This document shows, one piece after another, positions 43,417-52,700 of a stretch of DNA of 64,000 nt. Each line of letters starts with the position of its first letter. Position 1 is the first letter of the stretch. A model generated the notes under the pieces. It worked only from the letters and a program-made list of their open reading frames with translations. It searched no databases and was not told where the DNA came from. The position numbers and the translations under genes were made by a program. The stretch comes from Deltaproteobacteria bacterium (GTDB lineage Bacteria > UBA10199 > DSSB01), in NCBI GenBank assembly GCA_024233625.1, contig JACKPJ010000002.1:1-64000 (forward strand). The letters run 5' to 3'.

Positions 43417-44160
43417 TTAGTTTTTGAGATCTTTTTCTAGTTGATCTTCTAATTTTTTGATTTCTTTGAGGTCTTCATCAGTCAGATCACGGGCTTTTCC
43501 ATAAGCTTCAATGCTTCCTCGTGCGAATCCTTTTTGGTAGACGATTAGGCCTTTAACTTTTTTGTATAATTCGTTGTGAAGAATCCAGGCTTGCGGACCA
43601 TTTTCACAGCGGAGCTCAAGCCATTCCTCAGAGATAAATTTTTTCTTGTCTACCTTTTTGACATGCTTAAATAGCTCTTGATCTGCGGTGTATTCCTGGC
43701 CTTTGATTTTAACGCTAAAAGTTCCTTCAGATAAATAGGTAAGATAATTAATTTTTTCGCCTTTTTTGATTTGGGTTTTTCCACCATCAATTTCCTCAAA
43801 GTGTTCAAGAGTGAAATCTTCTTTTGCGATGAGTGTGACAATTTTGTTTGCGGTATAGTATTTGACAGCATTCTTTTCGTTGCGTTGGCGATTCCAATGA
43901 TGAAAGACCGCTTTGTAGGGAAGTTGACACTGAACATCTTTTGAGAGTTTTTTATCCATAGCTTTTCTGGCAGGGAGAAGAAGATTTTTTTCAGTGATGG
44001 CTAGAGCATTGGGATACTCCCCAGGCCAAAAATCTGCAATATACCAAGTTTTGTCATAACCAGAAGAGGGAACTTGGGTTTGTTCTGCAATAGCTTGGTG
44101 TAGTGAAAAGCTAAATAAAATGAAGAAGCTTGTTAGAAGAGAAAATAATTTACAACGCAT
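43417..44160 (-). CDS. Secreted hypothetical protein, 247 aa
   Basis: I do not recognise this protein. The start was set at the ATG that begins a classical signal peptide (MRCKLFSLLTSFFILFSFS, ending HQAIA); the longer frame runs into a repeat element. The mature part is basic with Trp and Lys, starting near SSGYDKTWYIADFWPGEYPN, and has two cysteines that may pair. Its middle (VTLIAKEDFTLEHFEE to FSVKIKGQEY) could be an SH3-like barrel of the kind that binds cell wall, but this is a guess. The C-terminus is a charged coil. It is convergent with the DUF1990 gene. Confidence 0.66.
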   Translation of the reverse strand: MRCKLFSLLTSFFILFSFSLHQAIAEQTQVPSSGYDKTWYIADFWPGEYPNALAITEKNLLLPARKAMDKKLSKDVQCQLPYKAVFHHWNRQRNEKNAVKYYTANKIVTLIAKEDFTLEHFEEIDGGKTQIKKGEKINYLTYLSEGTFSVKIKGQEYTADQELFKHVKKVDKKKFISEEWLELRCENGPQAWILHNELYKKVKGLIVYQKGFARGSIEAYGKARDLTDEDLKEIKKLEDQLEKDLKN

Positions 44161-44289
44161 ATTAAAATCTTTCGCTAAATAAATTTTGAATTTTGTCTGC
44201 TTGAATACTTTAGTTTGAATATTGTCAGCTTTTTTAGGTTTTACCAATTGTATAGACGATGTGTTTTGAATGAAAGTAAAAGTTTTTAT

Positions 44290-44474
44290 CTTCTTTCTTT
44301 TTAGGCTAAAAGAAAGAAGCAAAGAAAAGCCTTTATCCCCTTATAAAATTTCTAAAATCCTGGTATTTTTAAAGCTTTGCCCTGCAAACTCGCCCCGATA
44401 AACGGGGCTCAAACAGTGCAGGGCTTTATAAGCTTAAAAATCCTGCAGATTTTGACGAAATTTTCTAAAAGGGG
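44290..44474. repeat. Large imperfect inverted repeat element
   Basis: This GC-contrasting stretch in an AT-rich gap folds into a long hairpin. CCCCTT (44337-44342) pairs with AAGGGG (44469-44474), GCCCTGCA (44379-44386) with TGCAGGGC (44417-44424), and GCCCCG (44392-44397) with CGGGGC (44403-44408), with further AT-rich pairing between. Beside it CTTCTTTCTTTT (44290-44301) pairs with AAAAGAAAGAAG (44308-44319). It could be a MITE or dispersed palindromic repeat. The rest of the gap to 44815 is AT-rich and holds no gene. Confidence 0.7.
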
Positions 44475-44815
44475 ATCGAAATCCAAAAAAGAGTCAACTC
44501 ATCGATACTCTATTGAAATCAAGGGTGGTAAAAGTTTCCCAAAATTATTCAGTTTTTTCATAACTATCCTAAAAATAGATCATTTTCAGCGAGTAAAAAA
44601 CACTAAATAGTATAAAATGAAGCAACTTTTCTAGGATATCTAACGATATAATCTATAGCAGATCATTTTTGATCCGCTGATGTTCGAGTCAATCATTAAG
44701 CTTTTAAGCCTCTAGGGGTTTTTTAAGAGGGATGCTTAAAACTTTAATGAATACGGGTAAAAAATCTAATATTTAGCGCAGTCTATTCAAAGAGAGGCTG
44801 CAAAGGGTAAGGAAA

Positions 44816-46510
44816 ATGTCAAATTCATCTCGTGTGGGAGCGGGGGATGAGTCACGCTTATACACATCAAATTCATATAATGAAGAAGCAAAACTATGTG
44901 AAGCAGCACCTGAAGAACTCATGTCTGTCGATCCAAGTTTGGAAGATTCTTTTAGTATGGATACTCGTCCGGTTGCAGTGGCTGCCGGTGTTGCTACTAG
45001 CTCTTTAACATCATTAGCTCCTGATACATCAATAGAAGCCTCTATTAGAACAATTAATGCAAAGCTCGAAGCGATTAAAAAATTGCGTTCTGTTGATATT
45101 AAAAATCTTACTTTAGCTGAAAAATCTTTACTGGCGGAAGAAGGTGTTCTTCTTAGGGCTTACAGTGAGGGAAGTCCTAGTTTTAAGTTAACAGAGCTTG
45201 GAAGAGATTCTGCGCAATTATCAAGATTAGAATCAAGTCTAAGTTTTGGAAGGTTTCAACTTCAGCGTAAAAAACAAAAAGTTCTAGCTGATAAAGATCG
45301 CGCTAAAGCTATCATGGAAAGTAGAGAAAGAGGTAATGCTACTTCTAAAGTTATGGAAGATTTGGGATCTAATGAAGTTGCTGGTGAAATACCCTATGAT
45401 CATGCGAAAGAAGCTGCACAACAAGAGTTTAATAGGGAAGCAGCGGCAAAGCAAATAGCAAAGATTCCCAACGAAGCATCAATTGATATTGATGTTGCTG
45501 AATTTGAAAGTGGTAAAAGCTTGATTGCTGACATCGAAACTGGCAATGTTTCAGGGTCTCATCGTCCGGCTGCGTCTCAAAGTTTTTCAAAATTTGTTAA
45601 CAATGCTAAAGGTTTTATTTCTCGAGCATCGGGCCCGGCCAACAATGTTTTTATGGCTGCGGGTGTCATTTTTGGTGCGGCGGATTTTAAAAACCGCATT
45701 ATCGATAAGCCAAGTGATGAACAGACTGTTTGGGATAGGACTTCTGCTTTAGGAGATGTGGGTTTAGTCGGTGGAGGCCTTGTCTATGGTGGTAGTAAAG
45801 CTGCTGTTGCATTGGGTTTTGCGCGTGCTGCAGCTGGAATAGCAGTATCGTCTACAGTTGCCCTTGCTGGCGGTGGAATTACCATGGCTGCTAAAGGAGC
45901 CGAGGATATCGATGAAGCCAGAGCAGCTGAAGCGCGTGGTTTGACGGTCACTAATAAAGAGTATGCAGGCAGTGCTCTAGAAGTTGCCGGTGGTTCGACA
46001 GTACTGACGAGTTTAATCGCATCTTCTATTCCAACGGGTTGGGGAGCTTTAGCAGGAGCCCTGATCTTTGGTGGGGGTGCTCTTATTTCTGAATCGGGAA
46101 AAGAAGAGGGTGCTACAGCAGACTTGATAAAATCTCTCTCTCCTGTCATTGCATTAAACCAACCTGCCGAAGCAAGAATTCTTGCGCCAACAGCGCGAAC
46201 ACTTTTAGAGCTTGAGGACCGGTTTGATGATGAAGTGGCTTGCGCAGTTGTCGAATATTTATACCACTCAACTTATGTTGATGAGAGTTATCAAGAACAT
46301 CGTATGCTGCATCATCCTTTATTAAAGCTCAAGCTCTTTCCTGGTGAAGAGTATCCTAGTACAGATCCTTATATGAAATATGTGGTTCCTAAAAATATGC
46401 AGAATAAAAGCCTGCTTGAAATATTGGAACAAGAAATTGATGATGGCTGGAATTGGGGATCTGGCGTGACGGCTCTAGAATGGATCCAAGAAGCCAAATC
46501 TCAAGGCTAA
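44816..46510 (+). CDS. 564-aa unknown protein with central hydrophobic Gly/Ala-rich region
   Basis: I do not recognise this protein. Residues 1-80 are polar and Ser/Glu-rich. Residues about 80-250 are charged and helical (Lys/Glu/Ala-rich). Residues about 265-435 hold several hydrophobic Gly/Ala segments (for example AVALGFARAAAGIAVSSTVA), which look membrane-inserting or pore-like. The last ~120 residues are an acidic soluble tail with HRMLHHPLLKLKLFPGEEYP. There is no signal peptide. AAGGAAA lies before the ATG. The layout echoes the 714-aa protein at 24.2 kb and the toxin-like protein at the right end. A terminator follows, so it stands alone. Confidence 0.66.
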   Translation: MSNSSRVGAGDESRLYTSNSYNEEAKLCEAAPEELMSVDPSLEDSFSMDTRPVAVAAGVATSSLTSLAPDTSIEASIRTINAKLEAIKKLRSVDIKNLTLAEKSLLAEEGVLLRAYSEGSPSFKLTELGRDSAQLSRLESSLSFGRFQLQRKKQKVLADKDRAKAIMESRERGNATSKVMEDLGSNEVAGEIPYDHAKEAAQQEFNREAAAKQIAKIPNEASIDIDVAEFESGKSLIADIETGNVSGSHRPAASQSFSKFVNNAKGFISRASGPANNVFMAAGVIFGAADFKNRIIDKPSDEQTVWDRTSALGDVGLVGGGLVYGGSKAAVALGFARAAAGIAVSSTVALAGGGITMAAKGAEDIDEARAAEARGLTVTNKEYAGSALEVAGGSTVLTSLIASSIPTGWGALAGALIFGGGALISESGKEEGATADLIKSLSPVIALNQPAEARILAPTARTLLELEDRFDDEVACAVVEYLYHSTYVDESYQEHRMLHHPLLKLKLFPGEEYPSTDPYMKYVVPKNMQNKSLLEILEQEIDDGWNWGSGVTALEWIQEAKSQG

Positions 46511-46540
46511 TTTTATTTTAAAATTTTAGTAAAAAATAAA

Positions 46541-46566
46541 AAACCCCATTTTTACTGGGGTTTTTT
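46541..46566. terminator. Bidirectional rho-independent terminator
   Basis: AAACCCCA pairs with TGGGGTTT over a seven-base loop, flanked by an A-tract on one side and T6 on the other. It can end both the 564-aa protein gene (plus strand) and the convergent FadL gene (minus strand). Confidence 0.88.
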
Positions 46567-46627
46567 AAGATTTTTTGGTCGCAGTGCGACCGTGCGACCA
46601 AAACTATATATTTAAAATAATATCAAT

Positions 46628-47938
46628 TTACTCTTTTTCTCCGCCGCGGCCCCAATGTCCTCGAAGTCCAAAGGCAAAAACATTGGCCGAAGCTTCAACG
46701 TATGCGCCAGTGCCAAAGGGATTGAGGGATCCGTCATCGGTGATACGATTTTTAAACTCGTGTGTATAGGCAACGTCGATTCCCAAATGTTTATTAATTT
46801 CTAAACTTGCACCTGCAGAAAGGTGGTGTTCCATAATAGTTGGAATGAGTAAATTAGTGAAAGCACTTTCTGCTGGGATAGGTGAACGACCGTAGTTATA
46901 ACCTAAACGCAATTTTGCAGGAAACTTGAAGTTAGGATAAAAATCATACTGTAGTCCAGTAATGAAGATATATTGATCGCGCCAGCCTAAACCGCCTTCC
47001 AATACCGAATCACCAAAAAGATCGACTCCTGACCAGTTGATCCAGCGGAAGTCCATTGTAAGTAATAAGGCTTCTTGTGGTGTGAGAGCGACACCGACAT
47101 TGACTTCTTGAGGCATGTCGAGACTTTCCTTTAAAACATCGGAATATCTTTTGAACTCTTGATAATATTGTCGGGTGCTATAATTGACACCGAGTTGCAA
47201 CATATCAATGGGTTTATAGATGATACCAATGCGACCACCAATACCGAAGGCAGGGTCAAAGCGACCTCGTCCAGCAGTTTGGGGAAATCCAGGGAGCGAG
47301 GTTCCTAAATCAGCATTTAGGAAGGAATAGTTAACATCCAAACCCACACCAATAGAGAGGTTATCTAAAACTCGGTAGGAGACAGCAGGAATCATTTTGA
47401 AGTTGGCATAACGTCCACTCGTATCGTACTGGTTTCCGGTTAAAGCTGCAGGCAGTCTTGAAACAGGAAATTCAACTTGAAAGCCGGATGTCAGAAATGT
47501 TCCTAGTCCGATGGTGAGCTTATTATTTTCCATGAAACCAAAAGTAGCACTTCCATTAGGTAAGAGAATGAGATCATCTTCACCGCCAACTGCTACAGCA
47601 CTGGGGTTACCTGCTGGAGCGAGTGAACTGTCCATGGTCGTGTTAGGTAAACCAATGAGAAAATTAAGATCAGCCATATTAGCTGTGTCGTTCATTCCCG
47701 CTGGATTGATATAAATAGAAGTTGAAGTTTGAGGTTTGGCGACGGCACCACCTCCCATTCCCACGCTTGTAGGTCCAACGCCAATGAGGCGGAGACCGTT
47801 AGTTGCATGGGCAGCGAAAGGCATTGCTAGCGTACTTAATAAACTAATCGCTAAACTTGCATTTTTGATTTTGGTACTAAATTTCGAACTGGGTTTGTTA
47901 TCTCTTCGATTTTTCGAAGTCGACACAGTATATGACAT
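46628..47938 (-). CDS. OmpP1/FadL/TodX-family outer-membrane transporter
   Basis: A 436-residue outer-membrane protein with an N-terminal signal (hydrophobic stretch about 28-44, ending AAHA). The mature N-terminus TNGLRLIGVGPTSVGMGGG followed by SIYINPAGM is the FadL hatch motif (N-G-x-x-x-G-x-G ... N-P-A). The rest alternates barrel strands with conserved aromatic turns, for example WINWSGVD and LRLGYNYGRSP. FadL-type channels take up long-chain fatty acids or hydrophobic compounds. The signal is preceded by a ~25-residue polar extension, which may mean a downstream start. The ligand is unknown. Confidence 0.92.
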   Translation of the reverse strand: MSYTVSTSKNRRDNKPSSKFSTKIKNASLAISLLSTLAMPFAAHATNGLRLIGVGPTSVGMGGGAVAKPQTSTSIYINPAGMNDTANMADLNFLIGLPNTTMDSSLAPAGNPSAVAVGGEDDLILLPNGSATFGFMENNKLTIGLGTFLTSGFQVEFPVSRLPAALTGNQYDTSGRYANFKMIPAVSYRVLDNLSIGVGLDVNYSFLNADLGTSLPGFPQTAGRGRFDPAFGIGGRIGIIYKPIDMLQLGVNYSTRQYYQEFKRYSDVLKESLDMPQEVNVGVALTPQEALLLTMDFRWINWSGVDLFGDSVLEGGLGWRDQYIFITGLQYDFYPNFKFPAKLRLGYNYGRSPIPAESAFTNLLIPTIMEHHLSAGASLEINKHLGIDVAYTHEFKNRITDDGSLNPFGTGAYVEASANVFAFGLRGHWGRGGEKE

Positions 47939-48100
47939 GTATTCCCCTCCTTAAAAAGATTGCACGCTTCAAATTGATTTTTAAAGTATGCGCAATAATT
48001 TTTATCAGATCTATAAAAAACAAATAATTTTATATTATTTTTTTAAATTAACAAATAAAAAATTAAATTATTTTTTTTATTTTTATTCTTTATTTGGATT

Positions 48101-49141
48101 TTAGTTTTGTGTTGGTGCAATTTGATTAGTGGAGTTTTTGTTAAAAAAACTATTGAGAGAAAAGATAATAGCTAAAAGAATTGCTAATGCAGCGAGCATG
48201 ACTAACCTTGTTTCTCGAGTTAAGTTGCCATAATCCCTAAAAAGTGGAAGCGCACTAGTTGCAGTTATCAGGTTGAAGTATCCCAAAATAAATATTTTAA
48301 ATGAAGTATGAAGTAAGAGAGAAACCGTAAATATCGAAACACTAAGTCCTAACAAATATCCTGCTACGGGACGTACATGAATAAATACTCCAAGAAGACT
48401 TGGAATTAAGATTCCTAATAAAAATAAAGTTAAAAAACTAGGCATAAGTTTTTGTTTTTCAATTTGAGAATACGCGATTGGAATAAAAATTCCTGCAAAA
48501 AGCGCCGCAAATGAATAGGGATGACTAATAACCACTCCTAATGAGTCGTAATTTGACTGTTGTAAATAATATTGAATTGTCGCACGTGCAATGGCAAGGA
48601 GCACGACTGCTTGATTGGCGCGTAGCCAAAGTTGTTGAGAGTGCGCTTCAAGTTTTAAACCGAGTAGCATGCTATTGAGCCACGCAAGTGTAAAAGCCAA
48701 AGCTCCAAAAATACCTCCGAAGCGTAATGCCAATGCGATTCCTGTTGCAATGAGAGCAGCTAAAAGCAAGAAGCCCCATCCGCCTTCTTTTTGGGAACTT
48801 AAGCTAATGATCCATCCAAAAAAAGACAAGAGAGCTCCCAAGGAAAAGCTGAGTGCAGTGAGAAAATTTAAATTAAAGAGAAAGTAAGCCAATGCAAATC
48901 CAATAGCCCCTTGCATGAGTGAAAAAATTGCACCTATTAAAATGGAAACAAATTTTTTTTCTGGGTGAATGAAGCGTTGGAAGATGAATGAAAGTAAGAC
49001 AAAGGGAATAACCCAAATAATTAATAGTAAATATAAAGGTAATAACAAGTCGATGCCTTGACCAAAATAGTAAAGTGCTGTCGTTGTCAACAAATAGGCA
49101 ATAAAGAGAATGATAATCTGGCTGCTTTTACTGAAGTTCAT
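48101..49141 (-). CDS. Polytopic membrane protein, 346 aa
   Basis: I do not recognise the family. The protein is almost entirely hydrophobic, with about ten membrane helices separated by very short loops, and no signature of a known transporter or glycosyltransferase. Its 5' end overlaps the VanW gene by 14 bases, and VanW in turn overlaps the alpha-2-macroglobulin gene by four, so the three form one operon and probably one envelope function. A lipid or peptide flippase or a membrane partner of VanW are possibilities, with no direct evidence. Confidence 0.68.
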   Translation of the reverse strand: MNFSKSSQIIILFIAYLLTTTALYYFGQGIDLLLPLYLLLIIWVIPFVLLSFIFQRFIHPEKKFVSILIGAIFSLMQGAIGFALAYFLFNLNFLTALSFSLGALLSFFGWIISLSSQKEGGWGFLLLAALIATGIALALRFGGIFGALAFTLAWLNSMLLGLKLEAHSQQLWLRANQAVVLLAIARATIQYYLQQSNYDSLGVVISHPYSFAALFAGIFIPIAYSQIEKQKLMPSFLTLFLLGILIPSLLGVFIHVRPVAGYLLGLSVSIFTVSLLLHTSFKIFILGYFNLITATSALPLFRDYGNLTRETRLVMLAALAILLAIIFSLNSFFNKNSTNQIAPTQN

Positions 49142-49706
49142 GACTTAACTCCTTTCCCCATATTTCTATTTTTAATTGATTTTGCGAAATATGAGATCGA
49201 ATTTGAATCGGAAACGAATAGGGATTTATAATCTTTAAATCTGCGACGCCATAGGCGACCGTGGCATCTTGCCCATGGGGGACGGATTGAATATCTTGAG
49301 AATGTAAAACTCTTTCGATGATTTTAAGTTTTGCTAATTGAGCACTATTAAATAAAGTTGAAGAAACCTGACAAATACCTCCTCCAGAACTTTCGATGGT
49401 CTTGCCATGGAGAAAACTGCGCTCCGGTAAGAAACCCTGACTGCTGTCATAAGGCCCAACCTTTTGATTAAAAGAGAAGGACTCTTGACTGGGGATAATA
49501 ATACCATCAATGCTTTGGCTACCTAAACGGATATTATGAATTTGATGTGGACGACGTCCTGACAAATCAGTGACGTAAGCTGCTAAACGGTGATTGAAGG
49601 GGCGATAGACATAAGTAGCGTAAACTGTACTGACAGTGAGTATTAATGTGAGGCCAGCTATGAACCAGTATTTTTTTTGTGATGCAATGTTGAATCTTTT
49701 TCTCAC
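49128..49706 (-). CDS. VanW family protein
   Basis: VanW proteins are found with some vancomycin-resistance clusters and widely elsewhere; their biochemical role is uncertain, but the domain is linked to peptidoglycan. The 192-residue protein starts with a membrane anchor (about 12-30). The VanW core contains ESFSFNQKVGPYDSSQGFLP, GGGICQVSSTLFNSAQLAKL, ERVLHSQDIQSVPHGQDATV and DLKIINPYSFPI. The start codon is GTG inside the alpha-2-macroglobulin stop (GTGA overlap). It is the middle gene of a three-gene envelope operon. Confidence 0.92.
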   Translation of the reverse strand: MRKRFNIASQKKYWFIAGLTLILTVSTVYATYVYRPFNHRLAAYVTDLSGRRPHQIHNIRLGSQSIDGIIIPSQESFSFNQKVGPYDSSQGFLPERSFLHGKTIESSGGGICQVSSTLFNSAQLAKLKIIERVLHSQDIQSVPHGQDATVAYGVADLKIINPYSFPIQIRSHISQNQLKIEIWGKELSHELQ

Positions 49707-52700
49707 TCGACCTCCAGAACTTGAGAAGCTGAAGACCCACGTTTTTCAGGCCGATACATTTCGTATGCTTGAGTAGGGAGAGCGTTGAGTTTTCCTATGA
49801 GTTCGGGCTGCATGATATAATTTAAAACATGTTGTCCTTCTCGAAGATAGGTCGCAAAAAAGACGACCTTTTCATCGTGAACTTCTTTTTCTGTATAGGA
49901 CAGAGCCTTTTCATCAAAATTTTCACTGTCTTTGATGACTTCAAAACCTGCCGGAAGGGGATCTTCGATAATGAGATAATCGTAGTTTTCTGGACTATTG
50001 ATTGAAATACGCACGCCAATTTTTGCGCCTTTAGGAATTTTGTTTTTGACCTCTTGCAATTTGTAACTCACTTGATCGGAACCTTTTTGACGAACTTCTT
50101 CAATCATAAAGTATTCACGTTTGACTTCTATTCCGGAAGAGCTTGGAGCCAGTTGATTTTCTTGCACATAAAAACTGATGTCACTTTGGTAATAAAGTTT
50201 ATTCTCTCCTAGGTTTTCGATTAAAAATTTATTCTGTCCCTGCTTTAAAGGAAGTTCGTTGATTTGGTCTTCCCAGTGACTCATGGACTCATTGATGTCT
50301 AAGAGTTTTTTCTCACCGAGCTGGAGTGAGGCACGAATACCGGACTGGAGTCCCGATTCACTTTTGGCATAAGCACTGAGGGCATAAATAGCTGCGGCGG
50401 TTTCACGCGTGTGGCGCCAGCGTCCGCCACGTCTTTGCGCGAGCAGCCATTTGGAGAGACTTTCAGCTAAAGAACGATTTTGTGGATCTGCCTTTAAGAT
50501 AGCTTGCAGGGCCCAGGCAGTCACTTCAGCTCGATTATAATTGCCATAGTTATGTTGGGAGTCAGTCTTTTCGCTAAAATAGCATTTTTCACCATTGCAT
50601 ATCGTCTCTCTGCTTAGCTGCATGCTTAAGTCGAGAGCTTCTACATCACGTCCTTGTTCGGCCAAAGCTAAAATCAAGTAAGCGCGGGATAAAATATTTT
50701 GCGGTAAGCGCTGAGTAGAAATAGAAGGAAGCTTTTTGAGTTTTGCCAGTGAGGCCACATAGTAAGCAAAGTAGTATTTTTCTTGTTCCCAAGCACTATT
50801 GGAAGAAGTGATTTGGGCCATGCTTTGATTCTTCTCTAACAAGTCTTCGAGAGCTTCTTTTGCTCTTTTTAGCATTTCTTGATCGACTTGTACCCCTAGG
50901 CTTTGTGCACGCAGCAGACCAAAGAGTGCATAAGAAGTCATATAGAGATGGGTGTCATCGTGTTTCCACCAACCCCAGCCCCCGTCATTATGTTGCATGG
51001 CAGCAAGTCTTTTGAGGCCCATTTTGACAACTTGGGGAATTTTTCTTTTTAACATTGGGTCGTTGATATCCAGGGTTTGATAGAGATCTGCGACAATCAA
51101 AGCGGGTAGGATACGGCTGGTGGTTTGTTCGACACAACCATAAGGATATTCTACTAGATAATTGACCGAGCCCAAAAGTTGTCCGGCTAAGCTCGTATCC
51201 AAAGAGAGGTGAACTTGGCTGCTGCTCAATTTTGTTTGAGGGGGAACGGCAAGTTCAAGAGAAGCCCTCACATCGGCTGGGTCAATTTCGCCTTGATGAT
51301 AGCGGTGTTCTTCAATGCCGTAGGGAAGCACAGGGACTTTCCACTCAACGCCATCGGAGTCTTTATCAGCCTTGGCTAAAAATTGAATGACGGCCGTGCC
51401 AGGCTCTGTTGCTTGGACTGTAAAATCGAAAGAGGCAGTTTGGTTGGCTTTAATTTGAAAGCGACGGTCTTTTCCCTCATCTGCTTGCTTGAACTGAAGG
51501 CCTTTCCCTTTTAGATCGAGCGAGGTTTTGACATCTTGAGTTCGGTCACTATAGTTTTGAACCAAGGCTTTTAATGTGACTTGATCGCGTTCGGTAAAAA
51601 AGCGGGGGAGGGCTAATCGAACGAGTAGGTCTTTTGTTGCGATGGTTTGATAAATCGTTTGACCAACGTGAGTGTCTGGAGTTTGTGCGATGGCTGTCGC
51701 TCTCCAGGTTGTGAGGTTGTCAGGTAGCTTGAAAGAAAGACTGGCTTGGCCCTTTTCGTCCGTGATGAGAGAGGGAATCCAATAAGCTGTGTCTTTAAAA
51801 TTTCTTCTGAGGTTGGCCTGATCTTCTTTTGCGATACCTCCTGAATAATAACCTGAAAATGAGAAGTCTGTGCTGACGCGATTTTCGCGAGGACCCCAAA
51901 AGCCTTCTTTAATATTGGTTGTATCAGTCTTGAGTGCATAAATTTTTTCGTCAACGACACCCAGTGAAAGTTCAGCCGAGACGGGTTGATTGTTTTGGTC
52001 CTTCGTTTGAATTTGGTATTCGATTGTTTCACCAGGTTTGTATTCTTTTGCACGGGATTTGAGTTCAACGTTGAGAAATTTTTCTTTCGCGGAAATATCA
52101 ATGGGAGTGACTGACTGATAAAATGCTTTTTTGCCGATGAGCGCAGCTTGAATTTCAACATTAGGAAGCCATGCCCTTTTTAACTCGACTTCAATTTCTT
52201 TGGAAAAACCTGGGATGTTTTCGATTCGCGATTCATAAATATCGAGGCCTTCAACGGTGAGCCAAATTTTAGCATCTTTGATGGGACTCACAATAAAAAG
52301 CTTGGCCTTTTCTCCAGGAGAATATTTCTTTTTATCAGAGATCACGACAAGATCTTTTTGGAGACCAAAGCCGTCATCATCATCAATGCTGCCACTGACC
52401 CAGGCGTAGTCTGAATATTCAGTGAGACGTCCTTGAGGATCTTTTCCCTCAATGAGTAGCCGATAATAGCCGGCTTTTTCAAAACTTAACATGATTTTAG
52501 TCATGCCTTTGGGATCTGTTTTGCCTTCAAAAGTTTTTTCAGTTTTGTAATCGTAATCAGATTTTCGCGAATCCCAGGTTTCTCTTTGGACTTTAATTTG
52601 AAATGGTCGTGAAACACCTTGTCCTTGATAATTACTTGTTCGAACAAAAAGAGGGAAGGGCTTTTGGGGATTGGCTAAGTATGTTTCCTGACGAGTTCTA

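Noticed and set aside
44161..44322. N-terminal extension of the secreted 247-aa protein by 54 codons
   Set aside because: It runs through a hairpin repeat and puts the signal peptide inside the protein; the later ATG fits better.
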